Below are positions 34,712-43,292 of a DNA stretch of 64,000 bases, piece by piece. Both the position numbers and the translations under genes were made by a program. The notes below the pieces were generated by a model that had not been told where the DNA came from, searched no databases, and worked only from the letters and a program-made list of their open reading frames with translations. Source of the DNA: Pontibacter diazotrophicus (lineage in GTDB: Bacteria; Bacteroidota; Bacteroidia; Cytophagales; Hymenobacteraceae); contig NZ_QRGR01000015.1 in the NCBI RefSeq assembly GCF_003367245.1, forward strand, positions 1 through 64,000, in the 5' to 3' direction. Positions within the stretch are counted from its first letter, which is position 1, and every line of letters starts with the position of its first letter.

Positions 34712-35989
34712 TTATTCGATTCTGCGCTTGATAAACCACCGGCTGTTTACCGTAAACTCCAGGCCAAACTGCAGGTAGTCTTCCTTCACCAGGCCGTAGT
34801 CGGTGGTGCCGCGCTGTCCGTAGCCTACGGAAATGTTCAACTGGTAAAGGTCATAAAGGGTGGAGCGCCCGATAGGCAAAGTAGCTCCTGCCGTTACTCC
34901 CTTGTCGGTGATGCGCTGGCCATTCAGGACGTAAGGTGTTTCGCTGTAGTAAAGGCCCCCACGGTATGTGATCCGCTTAAAGTAGCTGTCTATGGAATTG
35001 GCCTCGGGCGTATATTCCGCACCTAACGCCGCACGGTAGCTGTCTTCCAGGCCACCGTTATTTCCTTCAAAGTCTCTGTACTTAGACCACTGGTAGCTGG
35101 CAAAATCAGCTGCCACCGTCAGGTTGGAGCCATTGTCGATGCTGATACCCGCTCTCATACTGGCTGGTATCGTAATGCTGCTTTCTGCACTGTCCGCCGG
35201 AGAGGCTGCCTGTGTGGTACGCTCATACGTCACCATGCGCTCGGCATCTAACTCTGCCTCAAAGCTGTACACGCCACCGGCACTTATGAAAAGCTTATCT
35301 GCCAGCTTCTGCCTGTAATTGGCACCGGCTCTGAAAATAAAGTCGCTGTAGCTGGTGCGATCCACTATGGTAACGCGCTCCTGGCCTAAACCTTCCTGCT
35401 CCGGATCGCTGATGGTACTGGAGGACTCGTTTGCTATATTGCCGAAGATGTAGGAGGCACTACCACCCACTGTAAGGCCTCCGGTAATTCGTACACCATG
35501 GGCAAAAAAAGCTTCTGACAAGCCGCCACTGCCCACATACTCCCGAAAGATGGTAGCTTCCGGATTGCCTTCTACCACATCCGATACATTTACCTGGTAA
35601 TTTACGGTAGAGAACGGGCGTAAACCTACAGCCGAGCTCCAGCGCTTCGTAACCGGCACTGAAAGCGACACGTTATTCAGGTTGCCGTTACCATTTGTCT
35701 GTGAATTGCCCTCATTGCTCACTTGCTTTGCCTGCCCCGCAATGCCCATCGTAAAGTTGGTAATGCTGTTGTAATAAAGCAGGGCCGGGTTGGCCAGATT
35801 CGGCTGATAGCTATTGGCCGCACTAATACCGGTGCCCGCCATACCGGCGTTCCGTATGCTGCCAAGATTTTCGTTTATCTCCCCCAGCCCGTAGCGGGAG
35901 TAGGGAGTGCTGCTGATAAGCTGTGCCTGGGCAGTGTGCGCTAAGCATAGCGCCGCAAAACCTATCAGTACTCGGAATGTCTTATACAT
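34712..35989 (-). CDS. Outer-membrane beta-barrel protein (FadL/OmpP1-like)
   Basis: The 425-residue product has a signal peptide (about 1-22, ending AQAQ) and a conserved mature start 'STPYSRYGLGEINENLGS.RNAGMAGTG'. This is shared by Bacteroidota outer-membrane barrels of the FadL-related group. Alternating amphipathic strands fill the rest and the protein ends with an aromatic-rich strand. The ligand is unknown. Its start overlaps the coaX end by 8 bases, and it forms a transcription unit with coaX and the pseudouridine synthase, ending at a strong hairpin. Confidence 0.78.
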   Translation of the reverse strand: MYKTFRVLIGFAALCLAHTAQAQLISSTPYSRYGLGEINENLGSIRNAGMAGTGISAANSYQPNLANPALLYYNSITNFTMGIAGQAKQVSNEGNSQTNGNGNLNNVSLSVPVTKRWSSAVGLRPFSTVNYQVNVSDVVEGNPEATIFREYVGSGGLSEAFFAHGVRITGGLTVGGSASYIFGNIANESSSTISDPEQEGLGQERVTIVDRTSYSDFIFRAGANYRQKLADKLFISAGGVYSFEAELDAERMVTYERTTQAASPADSAESSITIPASMRAGISIDNGSNLTVAADFASYQWSKYRDFEGNNGGLEDSYRAALGAEYTPEANSIDSYFKRITYRGGLYYSETPYVLNGQRITDKGVTAGATLPIGRSTLYDLYQLNISVGYGQRGTTDYGLVKEDYLQFGLEFTVNSRWFIKRRIE

Positions 35990-36701
35990 TATGTGTCAAT
36001 ATTCTGTGAAGTCCGATTAAGACCAATTCAGGAATTACAAAGATGCGTCCTTTTAACTTACTTTCAAAAAATCCCGCATCGCCTCCGCAAAGTATAACCA
36101 CCAGATCGGCAGCTTTTTCGGTGTAAGCCTGGATAAAGCCATTTAATTCCGCCACGGTACCTGTCAGCACCCCGCTCAGGATAGACTCCTCAGTGCTTTG
36201 CCCCGTTAGCGGAAAGTCTTTTTCAACCCGCTGTACTAACGGCAACCTCCCTGTAAAAGTATGCAGGGCTCTGAATTTCATGGTTAGCCCCGGCGAAATG
36301 CCTCCGCCTTGGTAGTTGCCCCCGCTGTCGATAAAGTCGTGCGTAATGCAGGTGCCGGCATCAAACACCAGGCAATTGCGGCCCGGAAAAAAATAATGGG
36401 CACCGGCCGCTCCTGCTATTCTATCAGCACCCAGCGTCTGGGGCGTTTTGTAAAGGTTAGAAACAGGCAAGGCTGTCTGTGCGGTAAGCTCTAAAAACTT
36501 ACCGGTTACAGACAGCCTTTGCTGTATATCTTGTGCGTTGGCGACCACCGAGGCAACTATGGCATGGTCAAATTGCTGGCTTTGCAATATTTCCGGCAGC
36601 TGTTCCTGCCCCTGAAAATAACCTTGCTCCACCAGGGCATCTCCTTCAAAGATGCCGTACTTTGTGCCCGTGTTTCCTATGTCGATGGCGACGCTGCGCA
36701 T
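35982..36701 (-). CDS. coaX: Type III pantothenate kinase
   Basis: CoaX phosphorylates pantothenate, the first step of coenzyme A synthesis, and is insensitive to CoA feedback. The 239-residue protein has the ASKHA fold: 'AIDIGNTGTKYGIF' (5-18, phosphate loop), 'GADRIAGAAGAHYFF', 'LVFDAGTCITHDFID' (catalytic Asp) and 'GGGISPGLTMKFRALHTFTGRLP'. These are all diagnostic. With panC and panD elsewhere in the window, this covers much of the pantothenate-to-CoA route. It starts 4 bases after the pseudouridine synthase gene. Confidence 0.94.
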   Translation of the reverse strand: MRSVAIDIGNTGTKYGIFEGDALVEQGYFQGQEQLPEILQSQQFDHAIVASVVANAQDIQQRLSVTGKFLELTAQTALPVSNLYKTPQTLGADRIAGAAGAHYFFPGRNCLVFDAGTCITHDFIDSGGNYQGGGISPGLTMKFRALHTFTGRLPLVQRVEKDFPLTGQSTEESILSGVLTGTVAELNGFIQAYTEKAADLVVILCGGDAGFFESKLKGRIFVIPELVLIGLHRILTHNV

Positions 36702-36705
36702 ACAA

Positions 36706-38463
36706 TTACATAAAGTACTTCAGCCGGACTACTTCTTTTTCTGAAAGGTAGCGCCAGTTGCTGCGTGGCAGGTCTTTTTTTGTGAGGCTTGCGTACTGCA
36801 CACGGTCCAGCGTTACTACATCATACCCCAGGTGCTCGAAAATACGGCGCACAATGCGGTTACGGCCAATATGAATCTCTATGCCTACAAATTTGTTAGA
36901 CTCACCCAAAATGGCTACATCATCCACTTCTGCTTTGCCGTCTTCCAGTTCTACCCCTTCGGCGATTGTCTTGAAGTCTTCTTTTGTAAGCGGCTTGTCG
37001 AGTTCTACCTGGTAAATTTTCTTGATGCCGTTGGAAGGATGCGTCAGCTTTTGTGCCAGCTCTCCATCATTCGTAAATAGTAATAGACCAGTGGTGTTAC
37101 GGTCCAGCCTACCTACCGGAAAGATACGCTCTGTAGAAGCATTGGCTACTAAGTCCATCACTGTCTTTCTTCCCTCCGGATCATCGGTGGTAGTCAGAAA
37201 GTCTTTAGGCTTGTTCAGCAGCACATATACCAGTTTCTCGCGGTTCAGGATCTTTTTGCCGTACTGCACATTGTCAGTTGGCTGTACTTTATAGCCCATC
37301 TCCGTAATCACTTCGCCGTTCACTTTAATCTCACCAGCTTCAATCAGCAGGTCAGCTTCGCGGCGGGAGCAAATACCAGCATTCGCAATAAAACGATTCA
37401 GACGGATTGTTCCATCTTCTTCGCCTTCTTCCTTGCGGTTTGTTTTCTTGATGCGTGGATTATCCTTATAGCGGCTCAGGTTATAGTTTGGTGTCTGCGG
37501 CGCTTCGCCCTTGCTTTCACCAAAGCTGCTGCTGCGGTCACGGTCGCCAAAGCTCTTGCCTTTAGCGCCTCTGTCACCGCCAAAGCTGCGCTTCTCACTA
37601 TAAAATGATTTGCCTTCGCGGTTAAACGGGCGGTCACCGCCTTCTCTGCGATCAACACCGTATGGCTTTCTATCGCCGCCTTCGCGCTTCGGCTCAAACT
37701 TGCGTCTTTCGCCACCTTCATTTCTTCCAGCACCAAAGCTTCTTCTTTCCCCTTCGTCGCGACGCGGTCTGTCGTTGCCGAAAGCGCCCCTTTCACCGCC
37801 TTCGCGTCTGTCAGGGCGATCGCCTCCCAAAGAACGTCTTTCGCCGCCTTCTCTTCTATCGCCGAAGGAACGTCTTTCGCCGCCTTCGCGTCTGTCTGGT
37901 CTATCAGTGCCAAAAGAGCGTCGCTCAGTTCTCTCGCCGCCACGGGATTCATCTCTCCTGTCGGAGTTATAGCCGCCTCTGTCGTTGCTGCGTCTCTCCG
38001 GACGGTCAGAATTGAATGAGCGGCGTTCGCCACCTTCTCTTCTGTCGTTGCCGTAAGAGCGTTTTTCACCACCTTCTCTTCTTTCTGGTCTGTCGCCGTT
38101 GAATGATCTGCGCTCCCCGCCTTCCTTTCTATCACCAAAGAAGCGTCTTTCGCCTCCTTCGCGTCTGTCAGGACGGTCTGAGTTAAATGAGCGGCGTTCG
38201 CCACCTTCCCGGTTAGGGCGATCTGAATTAAAAGAGCGGCGTTCTCCGGAGTCTCTTCTTTCGTTGTCTCTCCTGCCAGAACCGAAGGAACGGCTGTTGC
38301 CGCGATCTCCCCTGTCATCTGGCCGGTCGGATTTGTCTCTTCTGTTAAATATTTTCTTGCCTTCCCGGTCGTTGTTTGCCGGCCTGCCAGAAGAATTTCT
38401 GTCAGCGCCTCTTCTGCCTGCCCCTGCGTTGTCGCGGTCAGGTCTTTCGTTATCTCTTGCCAT
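36706..38463 (-). CDS. Pseudouridine synthase (RluB/RsuA type) with long basic repetitive N-terminus
   Basis: Residues 1-~335 are a low-complexity tail of repeated RREGGERRSF(N/G)xDR-like units, rich in Arg, Gly, Asp and Ser. Residues ~345-585 form an S4 RNA-binding domain ('IRLNRFIANAGICSRREADLLIEAGEIKVNG') and the catalytic domain, with the Asp-containing 'VGRLDRNTTGLLLFTNDGE' and 'IHIGRNRIVRRIFEHLGYDV'. It should modify an rRNA uridine. The repeats resemble the RGG-like tails that bind RNA, so the tail may hold the enzyme on ribosomal precursors. The tail is unusually long and close to tandem-repetitive in DNA. Confidence 0.88.
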   Translation of the reverse strand: MARDNERPDRDNAGAGRRGADRNSSGRPANNDREGKKIFNRRDKSDRPDDRGDRGNSRSFGSGRRDNERRDSGERRSFNSDRPNREGGERRSFNSDRPDRREGGERRFFGDRKEGGERRSFNGDRPERREGGEKRSYGNDRREGGERRSFNSDRPERRSNDRGGYNSDRRDESRGGERTERRSFGTDRPDRREGGERRSFGDRREGGERRSLGGDRPDRREGGERGAFGNDRPRRDEGERRSFGAGRNEGGERRKFEPKREGGDRKPYGVDRREGGDRPFNREGKSFYSEKRSFGGDRGAKGKSFGDRDRSSSFGESKGEAPQTPNYNLSRYKDNPRIKKTNRKEEGEEDGTIRLNRFIANAGICSRREADLLIEAGEIKVNGEVITEMGYKVQPTDNVQYGKKILNREKLVYVLLNKPKDFLTTTDDPEGRKTVMDLVANASTERIFPVGRLDRNTTGLLLFTNDGELAQKLTHPSNGIKKIYQVELDKPLTKEDFKTIAEGVELEDGKAEVDDVAILGESNKFVGIEIHIGRNRIVRRIFEHLGYDVVTLDRVQYASLTKKDLPRSNWRYLSEKEVVRLKYFM

Positions 38464-38562
38464 GGTAATATAGTTATGGATGCAGTATCGCTACTGTACC
38501 TCTTTTGTGTGCAGTATTAAGGAATAATGATGTGTTATAGTTCAAAAGGGATCTTGAACCAT

Positions 38563-39126
38563 TTAATCGGCTGTTTCGCCTATCGCGTTCTCTTCGGTGG
38601 CGAAATCTCTTAGCTGCGGAAGGTCTTTGATGTGGTTGATGCCGAAGTAGTCCATAAACTTCTGAGATGTACCGTACAAAACGGGTCTGCCAATTGTATC
38701 GGCTTTGCCTCTGATCTCTATCAGTTCTTTCTCCAGGAGTTTATGAACGGCATAATCGCAACCCACACCCCGTATTTGCTCTATGGCCGACCTGGTGACA
38801 GGCTGCTTATAGGCGATAATTGCCAGCGTCTCCAGAGAAGACGCTGACAGTTTTTTCTTTGACTTGTGCTTCAGGTATGTGCTTACCGTCTCCTGGTACT
38901 CCGGCTTGGTGAGGAACTGGTAGCCCCCTCCGATGGCGTAGATCTGAAAGGCGAAGCCCGCTTCCATAAGCTGCTCGTTTATACCTTCCACGGCCTCCAA
39001 CACATCGCTCACCAATATCTCCTCCATCCCCAGCGACTCCTGTAAGCAGCGCTGGATTTCTTCAATGCTTATGGGCGATTGGGCACAGAAAACAAGTGCC
39101 TGAATATGGTTTTGCAGAATATTCAA
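38563..39126 (-). CDS. scpB: Segregation and condensation protein B
   Basis: ScpB is the winged-helix dimer that works with ScpA and SMC in chromosome condensation. The 187-residue protein shows 'HIQALVFCAQSPISIEEIQ', 'GYQFLTKPEYQETVSTYL', 'LSASSLETLAIIAYKQPVTRSAIEQIRGV' (the family signature, second winged helix) and 'GRPVLYGTSQKFMDYFG'. The order and length are normal. It lies 24 bases after the dksA-like gene in the same direction; scpA is not in the window. Confidence 0.93.
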   Translation of the reverse strand: MNILQNHIQALVFCAQSPISIEEIQRCLQESLGMEEILVSDVLEAVEGINEQLMEAGFAFQIYAIGGGYQFLTKPEYQETVSTYLKHKSKKKLSASSLETLAIIAYKQPVTRSAIEQIRGVGCDYAVHKLLEKELIEIRGKADTIGRPVLYGTSQKFMDYFGINHIKDLPQLRDFATEENAIGETAD

Positions 39127-39150
39127 GTGGTAAAAGTAAAGGTACTGGTA

Positions 39151-39540
39151 CTAATCGTTACGCTGAAGCTTAGCCTCAATAGAATGCTGTGTGTGCGGTA
39201 CAGCACGCAGTCTTTCTTTCGGGATAAGCTTGCCTGTGACAATGCAAACACCGTAAGTGCCGTTCTTAATGCGGATCAGGGCATTCTCCAACTGCTGGAT
39301 GAACTTCATCTGGCGGGAAGCCAACTGGTTCAAACTTTCTTTTTCAGCTGTGTCAGCACCATCTTCCAGCACCTTGGTAGGCGAGGCGGTGTTATCGGTA
39401 CCAGAGTCGTTGCGGCGGCTAAGGGTTTCTTTTATAAAGGCCACCTCTTTACGGGCGTTTACCAGCTTCTCTTGAATAATAGCCTCAAACTCTGCTAGCT
39501 CCTCTCTGGAATAACGCTGTTTTTCTTCGTTTGTATTCAT
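39151..39540 (-). CDS. TraR/DksA-family protein lacking the zinc-finger cysteines
   Basis: The 129-residue protein has the long coiled-coil of DksA with a tip motif DGADTA (60-65), matching DxxDxA, which reaches the RNA polymerase active site in DksA. The C-terminal globular domain 'GTYGVCIVTGKLIPKERLRAVPHTQHSIEAK' aligns to the C4 finger, but only Cys99 remains; the other positions are Thr102, Ser120 and Ala123. It probably does not bind zinc in the normal way yet may still act on polymerase. It lies upstream of scpB and has a long leader from the 39727-39734 promoter box. Confidence 0.85.
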   Translation of the reverse strand: MNTNEEKQRYSREELAEFEAIIQEKLVNARKEVAFIKETLSRRNDSGTDNTASPTKVLEDGADTAEKESLNQLASRQMKFIQQLENALIRIKNGTYGVCIVTGKLIPKERLRAVPHTQHSIEAKLQRND

Positions 39541-39726
39541 TCTACTTTATTAGAACTTGTTATAGTTTTAGCCTAATTTTACTTATTGGTAAACTAAAAA
39601 TCGATTCTTTAACTAGTGTAGTGGCATAACAGCCACAAGAGAATTTAAGTTTAATCTGCTATATATATTGCTTCAAATCCTTTACCAAAGCTGCTCCGAT
39701 GAGTCGCACTAAACCTAAATTTCGTG

Positions 39727-39734
39727 CAAAAATA
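39727..39734 (-). promoter_or_regulatory. -7 box TATTTTTG, long leader to the dksA-like gene
   Basis: The minus-strand box lies 187 bases before the dksA-like start, giving a long leader if used. The rest of 39541-39912 is AT-rich intergenic DNA with no gene I can support. Confidence 0.4.
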
Positions 39735-39912
39735 AGAGTAATATCCGTACTTTACTATGGGTAAGCATAAATAAAGGATTTTTATCTTCTTTATAATCGC
39801 CTCACCTTCTGCAGTATAATAACCGTGCCGGTTTTGCTGTTATTGGAACGAATGTTGCTTTCAGGAGCATTAGCCATTGCAGGCCGTTTCCCATTTTATG
39901 AAATTTACCTAT

Positions 39913-40518
39913 ATGAAAAAATTTACCTTTTTATCAGCCTTGTCGCTTCTGCTCGCTTTTGTGGCAATAGCTCCTGTAAATGCCCAACGCAGGGCAGCAG
40001 CACCTGCCAATAACCGCAGCACCGTAGTGAAAATAAATGTGCTCAGCCCCTTTGTGCTCACAGCCTCGGGTTTTGTGGAGCATGCGTTCAGCCCTAAGAT
40101 AAGTGCCCAATTGGGTGCTTTTGTAACAGGTGCCAGTGTGAAGGATGTTGACTTTAAAGGCTATGGTTTTACGCCGGAGGTGCGTTACTATTTTGCGGAG
40201 CAGGCGCCGGACGGCTTCTACGTAGCAGGCTATGGCCGCGTGCTGAATTATAAGCTAACAGTAGAGGACACGGAAAGAGGAGAGACCTATGAGGCGACCT
40301 ATAAACCGATAGGAGCTGGTGTGGCTGCCGGTAATCAGTTTATTTTTAACAACGGCATTTCCCTGGATCTGTTTTTTGGTATAGGCGTTAACGGCGGTAG
40401 TTTGAATGTTGCTTCGGGCACAAATGAAGACTTTGACCGGGGTGTGCTGGATTACCTGAACATCTTAGGCAGCGGCGTGAGATTCAGGCCAGGCTTAACC
40501 GTTGGTTATGCCTTCTAA
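39913..40518 (+). CDS. DUF3575-like outer-membrane beta-barrel protein
   Basis: The product starts with a Sec signal peptide (MKKFTFLSALSLLLAF..., cleavage near NAQ) and continues as an 8-10 strand barrel: 'VVKINVLSPFVLTASGFVEHAFSPKISAQLGAFV', 'GFTPEVRYYFAEQ', 'GVAAGNQFIFNNGISLDLFFGIGVN' and a final strand 'GLTVGYAF' ending in Phe, typical for insertion by BAM. The pattern matches small DUF3575-type barrels. A start at 39898 (MKFTYMKKF) is equally possible. Function unknown. Confidence 0.78.
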   Translation: MKKFTFLSALSLLLAFVAIAPVNAQRRAAAPANNRSTVVKINVLSPFVLTASGFVEHAFSPKISAQLGAFVTGASVKDVDFKGYGFTPEVRYYFAEQAPDGFYVAGYGRVLNYKLTVEDTERGETYEATYKPIGAGVAAGNQFIFNNGISLDLFFGIGVNGGSLNVASGTNEDFDRGVLDYLNILGSGVRFRPGLTVGYAF

Positions 40519-40542
40519 GCTTATCTGATACGTACAAATAAC

Positions 40543-40576
40543 AAGAGCCCCACCTCAGCACTGAGATGGGGCTCTT
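40543..40576 (+). terminator. Bidirectional terminator between convergent genes
   Basis: AAGAGCCCCACCTCAG (40543-40558) pairs with CTGAGATGGGGCTCTT (40561-40576) with one C-to-T change. It separates the barrel gene from ribH. Confidence 0.8.
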
Positions 40577-40594
40577 CCTTTTCTGGCAGCTCTT

Positions 40595-41071
40595 CTAAAA
40601 GCTCAGCATTCTGATAGCTGCCGCTGCTGCCTCCACGCCTTTGTTGCCGTGCTTGCCTCCTGCTCTGTCCAGCGCCTGCTCCAACGTGTTTGTGGTAACA
40701 AGCCCAAAGGAAACTGGCTTGTTGTACTTCATGGATACATGCGTAATGCCCTGCGCCACAGCATAATTAATGTAGTCATCATGCTTTGTATCGCCTTTGA
40801 TGACCACTCCAATACAGATCACGGCATCCATCTCTTCCTGCTGCGCCAGAAACTGCGCCCCCAGGGTTAGCTCAAAACTACCGGGAACTGTGTTAATAAA
40901 GATATTCTCTTTTTTGGCGCCATGCTCCAGCAGAGTATCGACAGCACCCTGGCACAGGGTACCAGTAATGTCATCGTGCCACTCTGATACAACTATCCCA
41001 AACATTTTGTCAGAGATATCCTTTAAGTTTTCTTTGTTATACTCGCTCAGGTTTTTTAGTGATGTTGCCAT
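40595..41071 (-). CDS. ribH: 6,7-dimethyl-8-ribityllumazine synthase
   Basis: RibH condenses the uracil amine with dihydroxybutanone phosphate, the penultimate step to riboflavin, and usually forms large shells. The 158-residue protein has 'FGIVVSEWHDDITGTLCQGA', 'VPGSFELTLGAQFL', 'ICIGVVIKGDTKHDDYI' (His97 as the acid-base catalyst), 'VSFGLVTTNTLEQALDRAGGKHGNKG' and the final helix. I start at 41071 (MATSLKNL...), because the upstream extension to 41122 is not typical of the family. Upstream lies a hairpin that ends the YfgM-like gene. Confidence 0.95.
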   Translation of the reverse strand: MATSLKNLSEYNKENLKDISDKMFGIVVSEWHDDITGTLCQGAVDTLLEHGAKKENIFINTVPGSFELTLGAQFLAQQEEMDAVICIGVVIKGDTKHDDYINYAVAQGITHVSMKYNKPVSFGLVTTNTLEQALDRAGGKHGNKGVEAAAAAIRMLSF

Positions 41072-41197
41072 GCTCGTTTCGTTTTTCGTTGATCGTTTAT
41101 CGTTATTCGCGAAGTAGGGCATCCACTCGCTGCTTCTCCCGGACTGCTAGAGGATTCCGGAATGTAAACGGAAAGCAGTGAGTATGCCATACAACAA

Positions 41198-41238
41198 AAA
41201 AGCGCTTTTGCCTGGCTCACCAGCACAAAAGCGCTTTT
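41198..41238 (-). terminator. Terminator of the YfgM-like gene
   Basis: AAAAGCGCTTTTG (41198-41210) pairs with CAAAAGCGCTTTT (41226-41238). On the minus strand it is followed by TTTTGTTG. Each arm is also nearly palindromic (AAAAGCGCTTTT), so alternative folds exist. Confidence 0.72.
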
Positions 41239-41263
41239 AAAATAGGCCTAAGCCTGTATATAC

Positions 41264-41989
41264 TTATTGGTTGCCTCCTGCCAGCATTTCGGCACGGGCT
41301 TTATACTTCTTTGCGTCTGTTACCTCAGCAGATGCAGCAAATTCAGAGATAACTCTGTCGTACACCTCTGTTGCTGAAGTAAAGTTATTGGCTGCCTCAT
41401 AAGCGATACCAGCCTTCATCAGGTACTGTGGCGAAAAGAAAGGGTTTTCGTTGTAGTTAGCTGCCTGTGCATACATGTCAGCCGCTTCAGCGTTCTGCCC
41501 CTGCTCTAATAGCGCATCACCAGTTAAGCTGTAGGCACGTGCCTGCATCAGGTAATCATCTGACTCAAACTCACGCAAACGCTCTGCCGCCTCGGCATAT
41601 TGACCTTGCTTTAACAAGGCAACACCAGCGTAAAAATTAGCCAGGTTGCCTGCATCTGTGCCACTGTACTCGTCTGCTATCTGCAGCAAGCCCTCATACT
41701 GTCCGTCGCCGTTCAGGGCTTTGTTCAGTGAGTCAGCCTCAAAATAGTAGACAGCCTGGAACATTGCCTGCTGCGCCTCCTGGTTTTGTGTGCTACGGTA
41801 GTTATAGTACAGAAAGCCACCGACAACAATAGCAGCAATCAGGGCGAACACTCCGAGTAACTTCGACTTGTTTCTCTTTACGTAGTCCTCTGACTGCGTC
41901 AGGCGACCTGCCAATGCATCCGGACTCTCAACCAGCTCCTCAAAATCGCTGTGCTTCTCGTTGTGCTTCTTAACTGTTTCTTTTGCCAT
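41264..41989 (-). CDS. YfgM-like membrane-anchored TPR protein
   Basis: The 241-residue protein has a charged cytoplasmic start, one transmembrane helix (about 44-64, LLGVFALIAAIVVGGFLYY) and three to four TPR units outside ('FYAGVALLKQGQYAEAAERL', 'YSLTGDALLEQGQNAEAADMYAQAA'). This is the plan of YfgM, which works with PpiD at the Sec translocon. A PpiD homologue is indeed encoded in this window, at 30352-32463, which fits the assignment. The 'AMLAGG' ending is not diagnostic. The function is inferred from architecture. Confidence 0.78.
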   Translation of the reverse strand: MAKETVKKHNEKHSDFEELVESPDALAGRLTQSEDYVKRNKSKLLGVFALIAAIVVGGFLYYNYRSTQNQEAQQAMFQAVYYFEADSLNKALNGDGQYEGLLQIADEYSGTDAGNLANFYAGVALLKQGQYAEAAERLREFESDDYLMQARAYSLTGDALLEQGQNAEAADMYAQAANYNENPFFSPQYLMKAGIAYEAANNFTSATEVYDRVISEFAASAEVTDAKKYKARAEMLAGGNQ

Positions 41990-42017
41990 TAGTAGTAATG
42001 AAATAATAAATTCAAAA

Positions 42018-42089
42018 TTAGGAATTAAAATTTGCTTTAGACAACATTCCTAATGCCTGAACATCAAAATAATAAATTTTAATTCCTAA
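42018..42089. repeat. 16-bp perfect inverted repeat, AT-rich
   Basis: TTAGGAATTAAAATTT (42018-42033) and AAATTTTAATTCCTAA (42074-42089) are exact reverse complements around a 40-base spacer. They fill the gap between pdhA and the YfgM-like gene. The low GC content makes a terminator unlikely. Confidence 0.7.
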
Positions 42090-42107
42090 CTCTGAAATAT
42101 TTATCCC

Positions 42108-43154
42108 TTAGTCCATTATATAAGGATAATCCTTCTCTACATAGATGTCGGTGTAGAGTTCAGAAGGATCCGGATAAGGAGAGTCTTCGGCAAACTGCAC
42201 GGCATCTGCCACACGCTCTTTGATTTTATCGTCAATCGCATCCAGTTCTTCTTCTGTTGCCCATTCCTGTAGCAGGATAGTCGCTCTTACAGCCTCAACC
42301 GGGTCTTTGCCTTTGTAGTCTTCCAGTTCCTCTTTTGTTCTGTACTTGGCAGGGTCAGACATAGAGTGGCCTTTGTAGCGGTAAGTTCTGAACTCCAGCA
42401 GAGTTGGGCCTTCACCGGCACGCGCACGCTCAGCAGCTCTTGCTACAGCCTCGTGCACATCTTCTACGTTCATGGCATTTACAGGCTCAGAAGGCATGTC
42501 ATAAGCCTCGCCAAGGGTATAAAGCTCTGTTACGTTGGAGGTACGCTGTACCGAAGTACCCATGGCATACCCGTTGTTCTCTATCACGAAAATCACCGGC
42601 AGCTTCCAGGTCATGGCCATGTTCAGGGCCTCGTGGAAAGCACCCTGGCGCACAGCACCGTCACCCATATAGGTGATGCACAGGTTACCGGTCTTGTTGT
42701 ACTTCTCAGCAAAGGCGATACCAGCTCCCATTGGGATCTGCGCACCCACAATACCATGACCACCTATAAAGTTTACTTCTTTGTCGAAGATGTGCATAGA
42801 GCCGCCTTTCCCTTTAGAGCAGCCTGTTGCCTTTGCAAACAGCTCCGCCATCACAGCACCCGGGTCAGTGCCTAACCCTAGCGGGTGAGCGTGGTCGCGG
42901 TAAGCTGTAATCCACTTGTCGTCTTTTGTAAGCGCACTTATCGCGCCGGCAGCACATGCTTCCTGGCCGATGTATAAGTGGCAGAAGCCTTTAATTTTCT
43001 GTTGGCCGTATAACTGACCCGCTTTTTCCTCAAAACGGCGCATGAGCTTCATCTGCTCATACCATGTCATGTATGTTTCCTTTGAAAACTTTGGCTCAGC
43101 CTGTACCTTTGCTTTCGGTGCTTTTCCTTTTGCCTTTTCTTTCGTATCAGCCAT
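42108..43154 (-). CDS. pdhA: Pyruvate dehydrogenase E1 component, alpha subunit
   Basis: This is the thiamine-diphosphate-binding half of the E1 decarboxylase that feeds the pyruvate dehydrogenase complex. The 348-residue protein has an N-terminal Lys/Ala-rich extension (about 1-25), then 'RRFEEKAGQLYGQQKIKGFCHLYIGQEA', 'HAHPLGLGTDP', the TPP motif 'GDGAVRQGAFHEALNMA' to 'ENNGYAMGTSVQRT' and 'FRTYRYKGHSMSDPAKYRT' (regulatory-serine loop region). The beta subunit is not adjacent, as is common in Bacteroidota. It is divergent from recF and has its own promoter. Confidence 0.94.
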   Translation of the reverse strand: MADTKEKAKGKAPKAKVQAEPKFSKETYMTWYEQMKLMRRFEEKAGQLYGQQKIKGFCHLYIGQEACAAGAISALTKDDKWITAYRDHAHPLGLGTDPGAVMAELFAKATGCSKGKGGSMHIFDKEVNFIGGHGIVGAQIPMGAGIAFAEKYNKTGNLCITYMGDGAVRQGAFHEALNMAMTWKLPVIFVIENNGYAMGTSVQRTSNVTELYTLGEAYDMPSEPVNAMNVEDVHEAVARAAERARAGEGPTLLEFRTYRYKGHSMSDPAKYRTKEELEDYKGKDPVEAVRATILLQEWATEEELDAIDDKIKERVADAVQFAEDSPYPDPSELYTDIYVEKDYPYIMD

Positions 43155-43227
43155 AAGTGTTAGTCTATGCGTTATCTTGAATATCCATTAGCTGCCCTTG
43201 AGCAGGTTTATCTTTATTAAACTACGA

Positions 43228-43235
43228 CAAATATA
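43228..43235 (-). promoter_or_regulatory. -7 box TATATTTG for pdhA
   Basis: The minus-strand consensus box lies 74 bases before the pdhA start, in the divergent region shared with recF. Confidence 0.5.
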
Positions 43236-43292
43236 AGCCGCTAACGGAATTTAGCTTGCGAAATTAAGGAAAAAGATATCAATTAGAAACGA

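Noticed and set aside
37476-38318. 280-codon minus-strand frame in the pseudouridine synthase tail
   Set aside because: It is an alternative phase of the Arg/Gly/Asp repeat region; the product is Ala/Lys/Thr low complexity without a start context.
37600-38350. Regular DNA repeats resembling a CRISPR array
   Set aside because: The repeats are imperfect, without unique spacers of constant length, and encode the RREGGE tail of the pseudouridine synthase.
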